Made by a program: the position numbers and the translations under genes. Shown in pieces: positions 50,988 to 59,435 of a DNA stretch of 64,000 bases (within the stretch, counting starts at the first letter, position 1; each line of letters begins with the position of its first letter). Origin of the DNA: Bacteroidales bacterium (GTDB taxonomy: Bacteria > Bacteroidota > Bacteroidia > Bacteroidales > P3); assembly GCA_017545365.1 (NCBI GenBank), contig JAFWOP010000098.1, forward strand, positions 39,504 to 103,503, given 5' to 3'. The notes under the pieces were generated by a model. That model saw only the letters and a list, made by a program, of their open reading frames with translations, made no database searches and was not told where the DNA came from.

Positions 50988-52397
50988 ATGGAAGACATTA
51001 CTACCATTGTTGAACGTCAGAGAGCCTTTTTCAGAACCGGCGCGACGCTGGATGTGAAATGGCGTATCGCACAGTTGAAGAGGCTCAAGGCAGCGGTGAA
51101 GGCCCATGCCGAGGAAATGGAACAGGCCTTGGCCGAGGACTTAGGCCGCTCCGATGTGGAAGCATACCTCTGCGATGTGCTGCCCATCATCTTCGAGATA
51201 GACGAGACCATACGCGGTCTGCGCCGGTGGGCACGTCCCGAATGCCACTACAGCGGACTGGCATGCTTCCCCAGCATGGTGACCAAAGTGTATAAGATGC
51301 CCTATGGGGTGACGCTGATTATCAGTCCTTTCAACTTCCCCATGCTGTTGACCCTCGGTGTGCTGACGGCAAGCCTGGCGGGCGGCAACACCGCCGTCAT
51401 CAAGGCCAGCTCCAAATCGGCTGCCAGCACCGCCATGCTCAAACGGTTCATTGCCGACCTTTTCCCACCCGAATATGTCACGCTGGTCGACGGCGGGCAC
51501 GACATGGCCGATGCCTGTCTGGCCCAGCGGTTCGACAAAATCTTCTATACAGGCTCGCCCGCCGTGGGCAAACATGTGATGGCCGAGGCCGCCAAGAACC
51601 TCACGCCCGTGGCTCTGGAACTGGGCGGCGAGACGGGCAACTGGTGTGTGGTCCGCAAAGATGCCGACCTGGAGGATGCAGCGCGCAAAATAGCCTTCTT
51701 CAAACTCTGCAATGCCGGACAGATATGCATCAACATCAACCAGGTGGCTGTAGCCGAGGAGGTGGCAGAAGACTTCCTCACGGCGTTGAAGGCCGCTTTC
51801 GCCCGGCACATCGGCGACACCCCCGAACACAACGACGAATACCCCAAGCTTATCACCGAGGCGGCCTACGACAAATGCGCCGCTCTGGCCGAAGAGTATC
51901 GCGGCCGAATCGTCTATGGCGGACGTGGCGACCGTGCCTCGCGACGCTATGCCCCCACAATCATCTATCCCGTCACCCCCGACGAACCCATCGTTCAGCA
52001 CGAACTCTTCAACCCCCTGCTGCCCGTCGTGCCGTTCAAGGATGCCGACGTGGAGCAGCTGATGGACATGATAGCACAGCGTGAGCATCCTTTGGCCATG
52101 TACCTCTTCACCAGCGACCTCCGCTGGGCACGGCGCACCATGCGCCGTCAGCAGTACGGCGGCGGATGCATCAACGAGGTGTGCATCCACCTGATGGTGA
52201 AGGGCGTGCCGTTCAACGGCACCGGCCATTCGGGCATGGGAGCCTACCACGGCGAATGGGGCTTCCGCGAGTTTACCCACCCCTCCACGGTGCTCATAGG
52301 CAGCCGCCGATTCAACCTCTCCCTCCGCGAGCACCCCTATTCGGGCAAGTCCGGTGAGCGTAAGATGAAATTGCTGAAACTAATTAGTAATCTATAA
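50988..52397 (+). CDS. NAD(P)-dependent aldehyde dehydrogenase (class 3-like)
   Basis: A 469-residue enzyme oxidising aldehydes to acids. The catalytic Cys is in NAGQICININQVAV, the catalytic Glu in LELGGETGNW, and the NAD-binding turn is in FYTGSPAVGKHV. The C-terminus has PFNGTGHSGMGAYHGEWGF, as in class 3 ALDHs that oxidise long-chain or aromatic aldehydes, and a basic tail. The substrate is unknown. The start follows the lipoprotein stop by 22 bases. Confidence 0.9.
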   Translation: MEDITTIVERQRAFFRTGATLDVKWRIAQLKRLKAAVKAHAEEMEQALAEDLGRSDVEAYLCDVLPIIFEIDETIRGLRRWARPECHYSGLACFPSMVTKVYKMPYGVTLIISPFNFPMLLTLGVLTASLAGGNTAVIKASSKSAASTAMLKRFIADLFPPEYVTLVDGGHDMADACLAQRFDKIFYTGSPAVGKHVMAEAAKNLTPVALELGGETGNWCVVRKDADLEDAARKIAFFKLCNAGQICININQVAVAEEVAEDFLTALKAAFARHIGDTPEHNDEYPKLITEAAYDKCAALAEEYRGRIVYGGRGDRASRRYAPTIIYPVTPDEPIVQHELFNPLLPVVPFKDADVEQLMDMIAQREHPLAMYLFTSDLRWARRTMRRQQYGGGCINEVCIHLMVKGVPFNGTGHSGMGAYHGEWGFREFTHPSTVLIGSRRFNLSLREHPYSGKSGERKMKLLKLISNL

Positions 52398-52406
52398 CAT
52401 CACATC

Positions 52407-52826
52407 ATGAAACATTTAATACTAGTTATCATTACATTAGGGCTGTCGTTTGCAGCCATGGCACAGCAGCCCGCAACCAATTCCGACACCACGGGTCACG
52501 AGAAACAAGAGATGCCCACCGGCAAGATTGCCGTGCCCCAGAAGGCAGAGCAGTCGTCGCCCATCACCGTGCTGGCACCCGAGACGATGGTGCTGAAAGC
52601 CGGAGAGGAAAACGAGGTGCGCATCAAAATTGAAAAAGTGGGAGTGAACAACATGATTTTGAAGGTGGTCAACGAAGATGCCTGCGACATGCGCAAAGGC
52701 AGCGAGCTGGGCACCTACTACATGACGCCCAAAGTGAAAGAAGGGACGGTGACCGTCAGAGTGGGCTATATGGACTTTATGGGAGCCTATTTCAAGCTGG
52801 CAGACCTGGAGTTCGAGATAGAGTAG
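52407..52826 (+). CDS. Exported protein of unknown function
   Basis: A 139-residue protein with a signal peptide ending AAMAQQ and a mature domain of about 90 residues with alternating strands (ETMVLKAGEENEVRIKIEKV, EGTVTVRVGYMDFMGAYFKL). I do not recognise a family. The fold looks like a small beta-sandwich. It starts nine bases after the ALDH gene. Confidence 0.5.
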   Translation: MKHLILVIITLGLSFAAMAQQPATNSDTTGHEKQEMPTGKIAVPQKAEQSSPITVLAPETMVLKAGEENEVRIKIEKVGVNNMILKVVNEDACDMRKGSELGTYYMTPKVKEGTVTVRVGYMDFMGAYFKLADLEFEIE

Positions 52827-53115
52827 CCAACACCTTGCTCGTCAATCTGTTTTCGATCGGGGCGCTGTGACCGCGTCCCGAAAGTGATGCCATTGCGGTC
52901 AGGTCGTCCATAAAGGGCCCTGACGGGTTATCCTTTCAATTTATTATTTTTTTTCTTTCGATATTCTTTTTATATTGTTTCTATAATAGAGAATATTTGG
53001 AAGGAGACTAGTGGTATTGTGCGAGGAAAGCAATGGGTAAAGCCCTGTCTTGCCCATAAGGCGGGGTGTGGTTAGGAAGATGTTGGGGAGGAAGGTGTGG
53101 CGCGCGTCAGCTGCA
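52827..53115. other. Convergent intergenic region
   Basis: This 289-base gap lies between two converging genes. It holds a weak hairpin (GTCAGG 52898-52903 with CCTGAC 52919-52924) and an AT-rich run at 52930-52990. No gene is visible. Confidence 0.5.
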
Positions 53116-53709
53116 TCACTGTGTGACGGTGGTGGCGAGGGTGAAGGCGAAGGCTTTTTCCACAAATAGTTGGGTGGTGAGTTGGATGCCGGGGTGCGGG
53201 GTTGCCAATATGTCGCGCAGCTCGTGGGTGATGCCAGTGCCGAGCAGTTTGAAGAGGGCCTCCTTTCGGGTCCAAAGGGCGGCGAACTGCCGTTCGGGGT
53301 GGTCGGCGTTTTTCACCAGGTTCACCTCGTCGGCATTCATGCAGTAGTTGAGCAGCGATTCGGAGGGCTCGACAAAACGCTCCACATCCACGCCGATGGG
53401 TGCATCGTCGACGGCCACGGCTATGGCGTTGGGGCAGTGGCTGATGTTGAAGTGGATGCCGGGGTGAGCGGCCAGATGGGGTTTGCCATGGGGGTTGTAT
53501 TCGAACAGGAGGGGGTCGTCAGGCTCCACCTGCTGGCTTTCGACGAGCAACTCTTTCAGCATGAGATAGCTCTTTAATGTGGCATACTGCCCGAAGGTAT
53601 GCTTGAAGCGGATGGCCTCAGCCTGTTGTGCTTCAGGGACTAGAGGCAACAACCGCTGCACCTCGTCGGGGGTGCAGCGGTCCATGTTGTCAAAGATGGA
53701 GTAGGTCAT
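53116..53709 (-). CDS. 4'-phosphopantetheinyl transferase
   Basis: A 197-residue Sfp-type transferase that moves the phosphopantetheine arm from CoA to acyl or peptidyl carrier proteins. Core motifs are GKPHLAAHPGIHFNISHC, VGIDVE-like IGVDVERF and LWTRKEALFKLLGTG, with the metal-binding Asp and Glu residues in place. It starts at the ATG at 53709, three bases from the end of the FMN-binding gene. It may activate carrier proteins for lipid synthesis; a dedicated partner is not in the window. Confidence 0.88.
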   Translation of the reverse strand: MTYSIFDNMDRCTPDEVQRLLPLVPEAQQAEAIRFKHTFGQYATLKSYLMLKELLVESQQVEPDDPLLFEYNPHGKPHLAAHPGIHFNISHCPNAIAVAVDDAPIGVDVERFVEPSESLLNYCMNADEVNLVKNADHPERQFAALWTRKEALFKLLGTGITHELRDILATPHPGIQLTTQLFVEKAFAFTLATTVTQ

Positions 53710-53711
53710 TG

Positions 53712-54236
53712 TCAGAGTGCTTTCATTACAGCCTGGAGGGACTGGATGATGCTGCGCGACGAGTAGGTGGCACCGCTGACGGTGTCGACCTTCTTCTTGC
53801 GGGCTTTCTTCGCCTTGAGGCCGTCCCAGCTGTTGAGGAGTCCGGCTTCGGTGATGCGGTTCAGATAGCTGGCGTTCTCCTTGTTGTGGAGCAGGGTGAC
53901 GGAGAGAATCTTCTGCTTGGGGGTGAAGGCTATGAGCAGGGGGGTCTCGCCGTTGTAGCCTACGATGCCATCGCTTTCGGGTTTGGAGTATACGACGTAG
54001 CCGAGGAGCTTCTTGTATGAGTCGTAGACGGCAATCCATTTGCCGTTGGTTTGGATGCCTTTGGCGTCGGGAAAGACTTTAACAATCTCGGCGGCGATGC
54101 CGTTGATGGTCCGTGGCTGGTGGGTCTGGGCCTGGTGTTGAGGGCAGTTGCCGCAATGTTGTCCGCTGTTGTGCTGCTGTGCCATAACAGGGAGGAGGGC
54201 CAGGCTGAGGATGGTGATAAGGAAAAGTTTCTTCAT
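53712..54236 (-). CDS. Exported FMN-binding (RnfG/NosR-type) protein
   Basis: A 174-residue exported protein with signal MKKLFLITILSLALLPVMAQ. The mature domain ends in the covalent FMN attachment motif DTVSGATYSSRSI (Thr of SGAT), which ApbE-type transferases flavinylate. A His/Cys-rich patch (SGQHCGNCPQHQAQTH) at the mature N-terminus is unusual and might bind a metal. It is a stand-alone domain with no transmembrane partner in the operon, so its redox partner is unclear. It starts just upstream of the PPTase gene and follows the M20 gene. Confidence 0.85.
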   Translation of the reverse strand: MKKLFLITILSLALLPVMAQQHNSGQHCGNCPQHQAQTHQPRTINGIAAEIVKVFPDAKGIQTNGKWIAVYDSYKKLLGYVVYSKPESDGIVGYNGETPLLIAFTPKQKILSVTLLHNKENASYLNRITEAGLLNSWDGLKAKKARKKKVDTVSGATYSSRSIIQSLQAVMKAL

Positions 54237-54250
54237 GGGAATGTCAATTG

Positions 54251-55612
54251 TTATTGCGCAAAATATTCATAGAAATAGGGGATGGTCTCGATGCCTTTGA
54301 AGAACTGCTCGAGGGGGTAGTTCTCGTTGGGTGCATGGATGTCGTCGCTTCCCAAGCCGAAGCCCATGAGGATGCTCTTGGTGCCGAGGATGTTCTCGAA
54401 GCCTGCCACGATGGGGATGCTTCCGCCGCTGCGGGTGGGGATGGGACGTTTTCCGTAGGTAGTTTCCATGGACTTTTCAGCAGCCTGGTAAGCCTTCATT
54501 TCCAGAGGGCTTACGTAGGCGGCGCCGCCATGGCAGGGGGTGACTTTCACGCGGACGCAGTCGGGTGCGATGCTCTCGAAATAGTGCTGGAAGAGGTCGC
54601 TGATTTTGTGGAAGTCTTGGTTGGCGACCAGACGGGTGCTGATTTTGGCGTAGGCCTTGCTGGGCAGCACGGTCTTGGAGCCTTCGCCCGTATGTCCGCC
54701 CCAGATGCCGCACACGTCGAGGCAGGGGCGTATGCCGGTGCGCTCCTTGGTGGTGAAGCCCTTTTCGCCGTGGACGGCCTTGATGTCGAGCTCCTTTTTG
54801 TAGGCTTCCTCGTCGAAGGGGGCCTGGGCCATGAGGGCGCGCTCCTCGTCGCTGATGACTAGCACGTCGTCGTAGAAACCGGGGATGGTGATACGGTTGT
54901 CTTCGTCGTGGAGGCCGGCAATCATCTTGCAGAGGATGTTGATGGGGTTGGCGACGGCACCGCCGTAGATGCCACTGTGGAGGTCGTGGTTGGCACCGGT
55001 CACTTCTACCTCCCAGTAGCAGAGGCCGCGCAGGCCGCTGGTGATGCTGGGCACGTCGGGGGCTATCATGCTGGTGTCGCAGACGAGTATCACATCGCTT
55101 TTGAGCAGTTCCTTATGCTCCTCGCAGAAGCCATAGAGGCTGGGGGAGCCGATCTCTTCTTCGCCTTCGAGCATGAACTTGACGTTGCAGGGGAGCTGGC
55201 CGGTCTTGACCATGAATTCGAAGGCCTTGGCCTGCATGAAGCTCTGCCCTTTGTCGTCGTCGGCACCACGGGCCCATATCTTGCCGTCCTTCACCACAGG
55301 TTCGAAGGGGCTGGTGCGCCAGAGTTCAAGCGGCGCCACGGGCATCACGTCGTAGTGGCCGTATACGCAGACGGTGGGCTTGGCGGGGTCGATAGTCTTC
55401 TCGCCATACACCACGGGGTTGCCGGTGGTAGGCATCACTTCGGCCTTGTCGCATCCGGCCTTCAGCAGAAACTCCTTCCACTTCTCCGCGCAACGGAGCA
55501 TGTCGGGTTTGTGCTCGCTTTCGGCACTGATGGAGGGGATTCTAATGAGTTCGAACAACTCTTCTAGAAAGCGGTCTTTGTTCGCTTCAATGTATGCTTT
55601 TACATCTTTCAT
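54251..55612 (-). CDS. M20-family dipeptidase
   Basis: A 453-residue zinc dipeptidase. Metal-binding motifs: CVYGHYDVMPV (His, Asp), GADDDKGQS, LEGEEEIGSPS and DTSMIAPDVPS, with the C-terminal HAPNENYPL. It hydrolyses small peptides taken up by the cell. I place the start at the ATG at 55612 (MKDVKAYIEANK), preceded by a good promoter; a longer reading to 55636 lacks support. There is no signal peptide. Confidence 0.9.
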   Translation of the reverse strand: MKDVKAYIEANKDRFLEELFELIRIPSISAESEHKPDMLRCAEKWKEFLLKAGCDKAEVMPTTGNPVVYGEKTIDPAKPTVCVYGHYDVMPVAPLELWRTSPFEPVVKDGKIWARGADDDKGQSFMQAKAFEFMVKTGQLPCNVKFMLEGEEEIGSPSLYGFCEEHKELLKSDVILVCDTSMIAPDVPSITSGLRGLCYWEVEVTGANHDLHSGIYGGAVANPINILCKMIAGLHDEDNRITIPGFYDDVLVISDEERALMAQAPFDEEAYKKELDIKAVHGEKGFTTKERTGIRPCLDVCGIWGGHTGEGSKTVLPSKAYAKISTRLVANQDFHKISDLFQHYFESIAPDCVRVKVTPCHGGAAYVSPLEMKAYQAAEKSMETTYGKRPIPTRSGGSIPIVAGFENILGTKSILMGFGLGSDDIHAPNENYPLEQFFKGIETIPYFYEYFAQ

Positions 55613-55633
55613 AATGAGTGGTATTTTGAAGTG

Positions 55634-55641
55634 CAAAGATA
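55634..55641 (-). promoter_or_regulatory. -7 box for the M20 dipeptidase gene
   Basis: TATCTTTG on the minus strand, 21 bases before the ATG at 55612. Confidence 0.65.
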
Positions 55642-55738
55642 CGAAAAATATTTGTATGACAAACTTTTTTGTGTTAATGCTACGGCGAGTGTTTGAAAAT
55701 CACTAGTATTAGTTATTTATTAATTCATAGAAAAAGCT

Positions 55739-55746
55739 TATCTTTG
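55739..55746 (+). promoter_or_regulatory. -7 box for feoB
   Basis: TATCTTTG lies seven bases upstream of the ATG at 55754, so the mRNA would be leaderless or nearly so. Confidence 0.6.
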
Positions 55747-55753
55747 CACCACT

Positions 55754-57799
55754 ATGGAAGAAATAAAAACAATTAAAATAGCCGTTGTAGGCACTTCTGG
55801 CAGTGGCAAATCCACGTTTTGTCAACAGGCTTCGCAAGGGCCTGTGGGGGGTGCAAAAACTGAATGGATAGAGGTGGATGACCCCGAACAGCTGGTCAGC
55901 CGACATCCCGATGTGGTGGTGCAGGTGGTGGATTGTATGGACTTGGAGGAGTCGCTGGTGCTTACGCCCCAACTCATCGACATGCACCTGAAACTAGTGC
56001 TGGCTTTGAACCGCTACGACCAGTTGCTGGCTACCGCTCATTCTATTGACTATGAGCAGTTGGGCAATCTGATGGGAGTGCAGGCTTTCCCTGTCGACGC
56101 CTTGGACGGCAAGGGAGTAGACAAGGTGGTGGAGGGCGTGATGGCCGCATACGAGGAGAGAGAACATTCGGGCCGACATGTGCATGTGGTGTATGGCTCC
56201 GACATCGAGAATGCCATCAGCAACTTGCTCGACGAGGTGGCAAAAATACCTAATGTTAGCGATACCTATTCGAAGCGCTATTTGTCCATCCGCCTGCTGG
56301 AGCGGCCCGAGGTGACCCTTGCCATGCTGCACGATGTGCCCAACTATATGGCTCTGGCCTATGCTGCCGAAGGCAACCGGCGCAAGATTGAGAAGTCGAT
56401 GCACCAGTCGCCCGCCTCCATCATTCACGAAGCGCGTCATGCCTTCATCCGTGGCGCACTCAACGAGACTTTGCAGCACAGCGACCATACCCGTTTGGAA
56501 AAACTCGACGCACTGCTCACCAACCGCTGGCTGGGACTGCCTATCCTTATCGTGGTGCTATACCTCGTGTTCCAGTGCACCTTCACCCTCGGGGCCTATC
56601 CGCAGGACTGGATACAGTCAGGCATTGACTGGCTGTGCGACCTGCTGCACTCCATCATGCCCGACACATGGTACACGTCGCTCCTTGCCGACGGTATCGT
56701 ACAGGGTGTCGGTGCGGTGCTGTCGTTCCTGCCCAACATCATCATCCTCTTCTTCTTCATTTCTTTGATGGAGGACACGGGCTATATGGCTCGCGTGGCC
56801 TTCCTGATGGACAAGCTGATGCATAAGGTGGGACTGCACGGACGCTCCTTCGTGCCTATGCTGGTGGGCTTCGGATGCAATGTGCCGGCTATTATGGCGG
56901 CCCGCAATATCGAGAACAAGAAGGACCGCACGCTGACTATGCTCATGATTCCCTTCATGAGCTGTGGGGCACGTCTGCCGGTCTACCTGTTGTTTGTGGG
57001 AGCCTTCTTCGCCGAGCATAAGGCTTTGGTGATGATGTCGCTCTACTTGATAGGCGTACTGCTTTCCATCCTCTTCGCCCTCATCATGAAGCGCACCAAG
57101 TATTTCCGTCAGGACGACGAAGACTATGTCAGCGAGTTGCCCGCCTTCCACCGCCCGGTGTGGCGCAACACCTGGCTGCACATCTGGGAGCGTTGTGAGG
57201 ATTACCTAAAGAAAATATCTACCGTCATACTCTGGGCATCCATCATCATCTGGGCCCTCTACTATTTCCCCCGCAATGAGGAGCTGACACAGCCCTATCA
57301 GGCGCAGATTGAGCAGCTGCAGCAGGTGGAGGTCGACGGTTCTGTCACCAAGGAAGATATGCTGAGGGTGGGGGAGGTTGTCGACTCGCTCACTTTCGAG
57401 ATGGACGTGGTGCAGAAGGAGCATTCGGCCCTCGCAGCCATAGGCCGTTGGATGGAGCCTGTGATGCGTCCGCTGGGCTTCGACTGGCGCATGAATGTCT
57501 GCATCCTCACTGGTCTGCCCGCCAAGGAGGCCATCGTCAGCACCATGGGCATCCTGTACCATCAGGACAGCGACAGCAAGTTAGAGGAGTCCTTGCGCAG
57601 CAACCCCTTCTTCACCCCTGTCAAGGCATTTGCCTTCCTCATGTTCGTGCTGCTTTATTTCCCATGCGTCGCCACCATCGCCACCTTGCGGCGTGAGATA
57701 GGGCGCGGCTGGGCGTTGTTCACTGTGGTGCACAGCCTCGTGCTAGCATGGCTGATGGCATTCTTGGTGTTCCAAGGGGGATCTATATTGTTCGGTTAA
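55754..57799 (+). CDS. feoB: FeoB-like ferrous iron transporter with a reduced G domain
   Basis: A 681-residue protein. The C-terminal membrane part is typical: LPNIIILFFFISLMEDTGYMARVAFL, the first gate motif GFGCNVPAIMAAR and SCGARLPVYLLF, and LTGLPAKEAIVSTMG. The cytoplasmic part has the P-loop (GTSGSGKST, 13-21) but is only about 30 residues from there to the next strand (PDVVVQVVD). The switch and DxPG (G3) regions are missing or replaced by VDDPEQLVSRH; NRYD serves as the G4 motif. It also has no FeoA domain. Iron import is likely, but GTP hydrolysis is doubtful. Confidence 0.88.
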   Translation: MEEIKTIKIAVVGTSGSGKSTFCQQASQGPVGGAKTEWIEVDDPEQLVSRHPDVVVQVVDCMDLEESLVLTPQLIDMHLKLVLALNRYDQLLATAHSIDYEQLGNLMGVQAFPVDALDGKGVDKVVEGVMAAYEEREHSGRHVHVVYGSDIENAISNLLDEVAKIPNVSDTYSKRYLSIRLLERPEVTLAMLHDVPNYMALAYAAEGNRRKIEKSMHQSPASIIHEARHAFIRGALNETLQHSDHTRLEKLDALLTNRWLGLPILIVVLYLVFQCTFTLGAYPQDWIQSGIDWLCDLLHSIMPDTWYTSLLADGIVQGVGAVLSFLPNIIILFFFISLMEDTGYMARVAFLMDKLMHKVGLHGRSFVPMLVGFGCNVPAIMAARNIENKKDRTLTMLMIPFMSCGARLPVYLLFVGAFFAEHKALVMMSLYLIGVLLSILFALIMKRTKYFRQDDEDYVSELPAFHRPVWRNTWLHIWERCEDYLKKISTVILWASIIIWALYYFPRNEELTQPYQAQIEQLQQVEVDGSVTKEDMLRVGEVVDSLTFEMDVVQKEHSALAAIGRWMEPVMRPLGFDWRMNVCILTGLPAKEAIVSTMGILYHQDSDSKLEESLRSNPFFTPVKAFAFLMFVLLYFPCVATIATLRREIGRGWALFTVVHSLVLAWLMAFLVFQGGSILFG

Positions 57800-57864
57800 G
57801 CATCTGGATGCGGCAGCTAATTCTCACTCCACCAACAGACAACCTCTAATTATTCGGAATTAAT

Positions 57865-57880
57865 CATTACCAAGGTAATG
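57865..57880. terminator. Weak palindromic terminator between feoB and the tandem cassette
   Basis: CATTACC and GGTAATG pair over a two-base gap (57865-57880). It lies between two converging transcripts and is followed by AT-rich DNA. The whole 176-base gap contains no gene. Confidence 0.4.
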
Positions 57881-57975
57881 CTCATTATATGTTAATATGT
57901 AAAACATGAATTTCCGTTAATTATTCATTAATTAATGGTCAATTAATGATAATTTGTGTTTATAAATTGGAATTA

Positions 57976-59421
57976 TCATGAATTTTTAGAGGTTACCAAC
58001 AGGCGTTTGGTGGTGGTGCCGGCGGCGGTGCGGATAGAGACCACATACACCCCCTTGGGCAGACGGCCCACGTCGAAGGTGGCGGCAGTGCCCGCGGCCT
58101 TCTGCTCCAGCACCAGGTGTCCCTGCACGTCGTACACGGCCACATGGTTCAGGCTGTAGGACGACTGCACCGTCACCAGGCCTGTCGCCGGATTGGGCGC
58201 CAGCTGCGTGAAGAGGCCCACGACGTCGACAGACACCGTGTCGGGTCCCTGCGTGGTGTCGTCGGGCTGGTGGGCGGTGGTCTGCAGCTCCATAAAGGGG
58301 CTCCATTCGCCGTATTCTGAGTCACGAGCACACCAAGCGCGCACATGTGCCAGATAGGTGGTGGTGGGGCGCAGCCCCGTCAGCGTCACCCGCGGCGTGG
58401 TGGTGGTCACGGTGTATGCCGTCATCCCGTCGGCCTCGGCATACTCCACCTCCCACTGCGTGGCGTTGTCGGCACGCCAGGTCAGCGTGATGCTCGTGTC
58501 GGTGGCCGTGAACATGCTGACTTCCCGCACAGGGTAGCACCGCGTGGTGTCCCTCGGCGTGAGGATGGGGAAGTAGCAGCCCCAAAGACCACTTGGCTCC
58601 CTTATATGGTGGTTGCAGAAGTCTATCTCACTCGCCGACACTTCTTGGATGTTGTGGTAGTCCCATTGAATGTTCTTAGAAGTGCACCCTGTTTCATCCC
58701 ACCGCGCATAAATTTGAGCGATATCATTGAGATAAGGATACCTCACCCCGATAAGAAAGGTGTCGGCAACGGATACCGGTTTGTCGAAATAGAACTCGTA
58801 GGAGTAGGTCACGACTGGGGGGTATAATGGATCATATTCGGGAGGTATATACCACTGGTATTCGAAATATCGGTATGGGTTGTTGTGCCGTATCCACTTC
58901 ACGGAGTCGATGCAGTATACCTCGCCGTTCGACACCCCGTACAGATAGGCATACAGGTTGAAATTTGAATCCGTTATCTGGCTTACGTTAAGGAGTTCCG
59001 CAAGAGTGTATATGCTGTCAAGGTATTGACCACGATTTATATAAACGCTCTCACCATTTATATTCCCACCCGTTGTGGCGGCAATGCCATATATCCACGT
59101 CTGTCCTGAGGCCACGTATTCTTTATAGTGGCTCAGGGAGGGATGGTTGTTGGCATGTCTAATCCAGTAGTAGGCGCCAGACAATGGGCTCTGCATAAGC
59201 TCAAAGCCATTGCTTGCCAGATAGTCACTATCTGGCTGGATCGAGCTAGCAACAAACCAATCAATATAATTGAATACTGCTTGTCTGTCAATAACAGCAA
59301 CTCCCTCTTCATAAATCTCAAAAGGATTGTACATATAACAGGAATCGGGATACCTTATCGTGTCCTGTGCGCCCGCAGTCCCGACGGCTGCCAATAAGGC
59401 GGACAATATTATTCTTTTCAT
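57976..59421 (-). CDS. Exported FN3 and T9SS sorting domain protein (copy 2)
   Basis: A 481-residue secreted protein from the ATG at 59421 (MKRIILSALLAAVGTAGAQD). The first 290 residues form an unrecognised domain that starts DTIRYPDSCYMYNPFE; a fibronectin type III domain follows (EVSMFTATDTSITLTWRAD, TGLRPTTTYLAHVRA), then a T9SS type A C-terminal signal (LAPNPATGLVTVQSSYSL...VYDVQGHLVLEQKA). It is a paralogue of the gene at 60985. The upstream gene ends 14 bases before its start, in the same cassette order. Confidence 0.8.
   Translation of the reverse strand: MKRIILSALLAAVGTAGAQDTIRYPDSCYMYNPFEIYEEGVAVIDRQAVFNYIDWFVASSIQPDSDYLASNGFELMQSPLSGAYYWIRHANNHPSLSHYKEYVASGQTWIYGIAATTGGNINGESVYINRGQYLDSIYTLAELLNVSQITDSNFNLYAYLYGVSNGEVYCIDSVKWIRHNNPYRYFEYQWYIPPEYDPLYPPVVTYSYEFYFDKPVSVADTFLIGVRYPYLNDIAQIYARWDETGCTSKNIQWDYHNIQEVSASEIDFCNHHIREPSGLWGCYFPILTPRDTTRCYPVREVSMFTATDTSITLTWRADNATQWEVEYAEADGMTAYTVTTTTPRVTLTGLRPTTTYLAHVRAWCARDSEYGEWSPFMELQTTAHQPDDTTQGPDTVSVDVVGLFTQLAPNPATGLVTVQSSYSLNHVAVYDVQGHLVLEQKAAGTAATFDVGRLPKGVYVVSIRTAAGTTTKRLLVTSKNS
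58004..58560 (-). repeat. Near-identical 3' block shared with 61004-61560
   Basis: This block and 61004-61560 are 3,000 bases apart and differ at about 21 of 540 positions counted by eye (58021-58560 against 61021-61560). It encodes the FN3 and T9SS portions. Upstream of about 58570 the two genes diverge sharply. Confidence 0.85.
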
Positions 59422-59435
59422 AATGATTGTGCTGG

